In this document: positions 60,341 to 64,000 of the stretch, piece after piece | Numbering within the stretch: the first letter of the stretch is position 1 | Layout: each line of letters opens with the position of its first letter | Assembly: GCA_965228955.1 (NCBI GenBank) | Contig: OZ245848.1 | Location: forward strand, 3,720,001 to 3,784,000 | Reading direction: 5' to 3' | DNA: 64,000 nucleotides | Source: JANSWY01 sp965228955 | Lineage (GTDB): Bacteria; Bacteroidota; Bacteroidia; Cytophagales; Cyclobacteriaceae | Notes under the pieces: generated by a model | What the model was told of the DNA's origin: nothing | The model's database searches: none | The model's input: only the letters and a program-made list of their open reading frames with translations | Translations under genes and position numbers: made by a program

Positions 60341-61420
60341 ATGTCAAAAACTCATAAAAAGAAAAGCGCTCTTCGAGAGTGGTGGGATGCTATTGTCTTT
60401 GCTGTAATTGTGGCCACTCTTTTCAGATGGATTGTTGTAGAACCTTACAAAATTCCCACTCCGTCAATGGAAGGATCATTACTTGTTGGTGACTTCCTAT
60501 TTGTGAGTAAGTTTCACTACGGAAGCAGAAATGCAAGTACAATGCTTCAGGTACCTCTCACCCATCAAAAGATATGGGGGTCAGAAATTCCTTCGTACCT
60601 GGATTGGATCCAAATCCCTTTTTACAGAATGCCTGGAATAGGCGAAGTTGAAAGGAATGATGCGGTTGTTTTTAATTACCCTGCAGAATTAGATCGTCCA
60701 ATTGATATGCGTACTTATTATATTAAACGCTGCGTCGGGGTAGCCGGTGACACACTTCGAATCATTGATGGAAAAGTTTACAATAATGGAGACAAGCTAC
60801 CTTATAAGGGCTTAAAACAATCAAGTTACATCGTTCAGGGCGAGAGCAGAATCCGTGAGAGAGTATTCAGGCAGCATGGTATAACTGACTTTGTTGAGAT
60901 TGGTTCTAATGCTTTTCAAATTCATACTGATTCCAGCACTTTTGAGACATTTTCCAATCTACCTTTTATCACTTTCTCACAAAAGATTGAATATGACGAG
61001 TACAATCCAAGATATGACTTCAGAGTATTCCCTCAGAGTGATGGGTTCCACTGGACTGCCGACAATTTTGGACCACTTTACATTCCTAAAGCTGGTGATG
61101 TGATGCAAGTGACTAATGAAAATCTATTGCTATATGGAAGCGTAATTGAACATTATGATCATAACGACAATGTTCGAATTGAAAACAATAAATTATTCAT
61201 TGATGGAAAAGAAGTTTTTGAATACGAGTTCAAGCAAAATTACTATTTCATGATGGGTGATAACAGACATAATTCCGAAGACTCGAGGTACTGGGGGTTC
61301 GTCCCGATGGATCATGTGGTGGGAAAGGCTTTATTTACATGGTTTTCATTGAAAGATGGTCCCTGGTATTCTTTCTTCGCAAGGATCCGCTGGGATAGAG
61401 TCATAAAAGGAATTGAGTAG
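60341..61420 (+). CDS. lepB: Signal peptidase I
   Basis: 359 aa, S26A family. A basic N-terminus and one membrane span (about 15-33) precede the catalytic serine S42 in IPTPSMEGSLLVGDFLFVSK. The catalytic lysine K129 is in MRTYYIKRCVGVAGDTLRI, and the C-terminal box is FMMGDNRHNSEDSRYWGFVP. An enlarged periplasmic beta domain fills about 145-285, as in Bacteroidota. It cleaves signal peptides after export. Full length. Confidence 0.95.
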   Translation: MSKTHKKKSALREWWDAIVFAVIVATLFRWIVVEPYKIPTPSMEGSLLVGDFLFVSKFHYGSRNASTMLQVPLTHQKIWGSEIPSYLDWIQIPFYRMPGIGEVERNDAVVFNYPAELDRPIDMRTYYIKRCVGVAGDTLRIIDGKVYNNGDKLPYKGLKQSSYIVQGESRIRERVFRQHGITDFVEIGSNAFQIHTDSSTFETFSNLPFITFSQKIEYDEYNPRYDFRVFPQSDGFHWTADNFGPLYIPKAGDVMQVTNENLLLYGSVIEHYDHNDNVRIENNKLFIDGKEVFEYEFKQNYYFMMGDNRHNSEDSRYWGFVPMDHVVGKALFTWFSLKDGPWYSFFARIRWDRVIKGIE

Positions 61421-61478
61421 TATCATTATTTCATATGACATCTGTAATGTAGATTTGGGAGAATCAACTGATTTAATC

Positions 61479-62216
61479 ATGGCTACATCCGATTCTCCCG
61501 AAAATACAATTCATGGCAGATCATCTGTATTTCATAAATTTCAAGAGTACCTCGGAGAGTTTGTATATGGAGGTATTGATGGTAGTGTAACTACATTTGC
61601 AGTGGTTGCAGGTGCTGCAGGAGCCCATCTTGAGAGCTCGGTGATTATCATTTTGGGATTTGCCAATTTAATTGCTGATGGATTTGCCATGTCTGTAGGT
61701 AGTTATCTTTCAACCAAGTCTGAAAAGCAGAATTACGAAAAGCATAAAAAGATTGAATACTGGGAAGTAGAAAATATACCCGATGCTGAGCGACAGGAAA
61801 TCCGTGAAATCTATCAATCGATTGGGTTTGAAGGTAAGTTATTGGATGATGTCGTTGATGTAATAACTGCAGACAAAGACAGATGGGTGGACACCATGAT
61901 GAAACATGAATTAGAAATGCAGGAAGAAACAAAATCTCCATTTGCGATGGGATTTGTAACTTTCATCTCATTTATAATCCTAGGGTTGATCCCATTAACA
62001 GTTTATGTGTGGGATTTTGTTAATCCAATTGATATCCAACACTTTCTGGTGAGTTCAATTTTAACCGGATTGGCTTTCTTATCCATTGGCTTACTGAAAG
62101 GTTATGTCACCCACACCAATAAACTTCGTAGTACATTAGAAACTCTCCTATTAGGTGGAGCTGCAGCAGTTCTAGCCTATTTTGTAGGGAGCTTACTAGA
62201 ACAAATAATTGCTTAA
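61479..62216 (+). CDS. VIT1/CCC1-type iron/manganese transporter family protein
   Basis: 245 aa from ATG 61479; the TTG start 66 bp earlier overlaps lepB. The first helix region is EYLGEFVYGGIDGSVTTFAV, the second has GFANLIADGFAMSVGSYLST, and a polar loop (KSEKQNYEKHKKIEYWEVEN) carries the cytoplasmic E-rich metal-binding helix, followed by three further helices. The family moves Fe2+ or Mn2+ across the inner membrane. Metal specificity is unknown. Stop and next start are one base apart (TAACATG). Confidence 0.87.
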   Translation: MATSDSPENTIHGRSSVFHKFQEYLGEFVYGGIDGSVTTFAVVAGAAGAHLESSVIIILGFANLIADGFAMSVGSYLSTKSEKQNYEKHKKIEYWEVENIPDAERQEIREIYQSIGFEGKLLDDVVDVITADKDRWVDTMMKHELEMQEETKSPFAMGFVTFISFIILGLIPLTVYVWDFVNPIDIQHFLVSSILTGLAFLSIGLLKGYVTHTNKLRSTLETLLLGGAAAVLAYFVGSLLEQIIA

Positions 62217-62217
62217 C

Positions 62218-63150
62218 ATGAAAATTAAACTATTCATCATTTTACTTACCCTTTCAACTATTGGGTATTCCCAAACCGAACTTGCCATCACCATTGACGA
62301 TTTTCCAATGATCTCAATGAACAGAACTCCTGAAAATCAGGATTATGTAATGGGTGAGTTGATCAAAAATCTAAAGCAGTATGATGCACCAGCGATAGGA
62401 TTTGTGAATGAATCGAAGCTTTATCAGGATGATGTCCTACTTGATTACAAGGTCAAGTCATTGGAAAAGTGGCTTAAGAATGGATTTGAACTGGGTAACC
62501 ATGGTTACTCTCATCTAAACTTTGATAATAATGATACAACCACATATTTCGCTGATATCGAGAAAGGTTCTTTGATGACCAGGCCCCTTTGTAACAAATA
62601 CAATTCGCCATACAGATACTATAGACATCCATACTTACATGCAGGCAATACAGAAGAGAAAGAAGTTGCTTTAGAAAAGTATCTAGCTAGAAATGGATAT
62701 CAGGAAGCGCCAGTTACAATCGATAATGGAGAATGGATTTTTGCTCGTGCATATGATATGGCACTAAGTGGTAATGATAAAGAACTGGCATCCAAAATTG
62801 GGAAAGATTATGTGGATTACATGATCGAGAAAAGTGAGTGGTATGTGGAGAAATCCAAAGAATTATTCGACCGACCAATTAAGCAAACCCTATTAGTTCA
62901 TGCAAACAACATCAACGCTGATTACCTAGATGATTTACTAAAAGCGTATGTTGAGTTAAACTATGAATTCATCCCCTTAGAAGAAGCATTAAAAGACGAG
63001 GCATATGCGACAAACGACCATATCGCTAAACCCTGGGGAATAAGTTGGCTTCATAGGTGGTCAAGAAATATTGGGGTGGATAAAAGTTTTTATAAAGGAG
63101 AACCCAAATGCCCTTCTTACATAGAAGAATACACTGGGTTCTCAGAGTAA
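62218..63150 (+). CDS. Secreted polysaccharide deacetylase (NodB homology, CE4-like) protein
   Basis: 310 aa with a signal peptide (MKIKLFIILLTLSTIGYSQ). The first motif is LAITIDDFPMIS (TxDD), the second GFELGNHGYSHLNFDN with H-x-x-x-H ligands, the third RYYRHPYLHAG. Such enzymes deacetylate N-acetyl sugars of peptidoglycan, chitin or poly-GlcNAc. The gene follows the VIT transporter gene directly. Its stop abuts the stop of the convergent gene at 63151. Confidence 0.88.
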   Translation: MKIKLFIILLTLSTIGYSQTELAITIDDFPMISMNRTPENQDYVMGELIKNLKQYDAPAIGFVNESKLYQDDVLLDYKVKSLEKWLKNGFELGNHGYSHLNFDNNDTTTYFADIEKGSLMTRPLCNKYNSPYRYYRHPYLHAGNTEEKEVALEKYLARNGYQEAPVTIDNGEWIFARAYDMALSGNDKELASKIGKDYVDYMIEKSEWYVEKSKELFDRPIKQTLLVHANNINADYLDDLLKAYVELNYEFIPLEEALKDEAYATNDHIAKPWGISWLHRWSRNIGVDKSFYKGEPKCPSYIEEYTGFSE

Positions 63151-64000
63151 TTATTTTTTAAAAGACCAATTTCTTTGGAAATCTTTGTATTGGAGTTCAA
63201 TTGTGAATTTCTTATCCCAGGACACTGTAGCTACTTTTTGGTTTCTGGATCCAAGTTTTAGTGTATTTGAATCAAGATTACCGTAGTATGCCTGAAGACC
63301 GTCCCCATCAACATCATAATAGCAAAGCTCATACATGTTGATGTAGGTGTTATAGGTCAAAGTAAAAAATGCGAATTCATCAATGAAACCCATTAGTGCA
63401 CAACCATCAATGTACGAATACAGCTCCAGGTTCTGATCTCCTTTGTAAATACCAGCTAGCTCTTTCAACACATTAAAAGCTTCGGTACTACACCTTTTAC
63501 CACTGTAGTAAGTATGAGTTTTAGTTTCTTGATTTATTTCTGGGGCATTTTGTGCTTTCCGTGAGAACTCCATTATCCAATTATTAGTCCAGGTTTTGCC
63601 TCCATCCTTAGAATATGCATCATCCCATCTCAAAGAATTTGGTGTGATATCATTAAAACTATATCTGGATATTAACTCAGTTGAATCATTTATTGGACGA
63701 GTGCTAAAGAACTCTCCCCTGCCATGCCTAAAGTCACCAGACAATGAATTAGTACCTGATCGATTCAATCCCGGCCAGTTGAGCCAAAGTTCCCATTTTT
63801 CAGAGGATGGGTTGTAATACCTAAAACTGTATCCGATTATTCCCGTCTCGCTCTCATCCCAAAGTTCCAAAATGGCCTTGCCTCCTAGAATACTGTAAAT
63901 TCTCGCTTCAGATTTAATCTTGTCTTCCCAAGTATTATCTGGCTGTTTTACCCTGAGGTTCAAGTCCCATTGTCCTATCCAGAAATCAAACTGATTCTCC
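63151..64000 (-). CDS. Unknown protein with FDFWIGQW motif, 5'-truncated at the window edge
   Basis: The frame runs through the right edge, and the first visible residues read ENQFDFWIGQWDLNLRVKQP, so the TTG at 63963 is not the start. The FDFWIGxW motif usually lies just after the signal peptide in this family (a beta-barrel-type domain of unknown role, found in many Bacteroidota secreted proteins). The visible part is about 283 aa and ends QYKDFQRNWSFKK. The last ~90 residues look like a second domain (AYYGNLDSNTLKLGSRNQK). Confidence 0.7.
   Translation of the reverse strand, partial: ENQFDFWIGQWDLNLRVKQPDNTWEDKIKSEARIYSILGGKAILELWDESETGIIGYSFRYYNPSSEKWELWLNWPGLNRSGTNSLSGDFRHGRGEFFSTRPINDSTELISRYSFNDITPNSLRWDDAYSKDGGKTWTNNWIMEFSRKAQNAPEINQETKTHTYYSGKRCSTEAFNVLKELAGIYKGDQNLELYSYIDGCALMGFIDEFAFFTLTYNTYINMYELCYYDVDGDGLQAYYGNLDSNTLKLGSRNQKVATVSWDKKFTIELQYKDFQRNWSFKK

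Overview
The window looks like an AT-rich chromosome segment of a Bacteroidota bacterium, most likely a Cytophagales-type gliding or marine lineage. The evidence is the protein families (ECF sigma/FecR/TonB receptor with STN domain, DUF4249 lipoprotein, DUF3667, DUF2911, DUF349, LptF/LptG permease, BshB1, the short primary sigma factor), a type IX secretion (T9SS) C-terminal sorting domain, and promoters of the Bacteroidota form TTTG-N19-TAnnTTTG in front of a tRNA and rpsO. Genus assignment is inference. There is no phage, IS element, CRISPR array or rRNA operon, so this is mostly core genome with some accessory islands.

Layout. 1-4.1 kb: truncated sterol desaturase-type hydroxylase, sulfide:quinone oxidoreductase, then a leftward ECF sigma / anti-sigma-like / DUF4097-like unit. 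4.2-11.1 kb: a rightward surface-signalling island with a beta-barrel, a beta-lactamase-fold lipoprotein that has lost its catalytic Ser and Lys, an ECF sigma factor, FecR, a TonB receptor and a DUF4249 lipoprotein. 11.1-24.8 kb: mixed metabolism (ACMSD-type decarboxylase, TPR protein, MpaB/Lcp-like oxygenase with an unknown partner, SulP transporter, gamma-glutamyltransferase, OmpA/PD40 protein, hydroxyacid dehydrogenase, 3-methyladenine glycosylase, DUF2911). 25.1-31.4 kb: a leftward sugar module (mutarotase, secreted PIG-L deacetylase, an unlisted 41-aa membrane protein, sodium:solute symporter, Gfo/Idh oxidoreductase). 32.2-41.2 kb: a three-gene leftward surface operon, comprising a lipoprotein with 14 GxGY repeats, a 1698-aa acidic T9SS cargo protein and a small beta-barrel. 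41.2-42.3 kb: a gene-free repeat tract (57-bp direct repeats, a 12-copy AGTTTTG array). 43.8-44.3 kb: intact tRNA-Thr beside a decayed tandem copy split by three insertions.

44.4-57.5 kb is housekeeping: DUF349, YqgE, MiaE-like, pdxH, a glycosyltransferase, bshB1, trxB, rpoD, pnp, rpsO, LptF/LptG permease and a START-like protein, with hairpin terminators between several of them. 57.7-64 kb: tRNA-Met, PadR regulator with two tandem M23 peptidases carrying an unusual cytoplasmic prefix, lepB, VIT/CCC1-type transporter, polysaccharide deacetylase and a truncated hypothetical gene.

The best candidates for undescribed biology are the GxGY-repeat/T9SS operon, the PadR-M23 pair, the pseudo-beta-lactamase embedded in a sigma/FecR operon, the small protein inside the sugar operon, and the fragmented tRNA-Thr copy. 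Several convergent gene pairs share or abut stop codons with no terminator between them.
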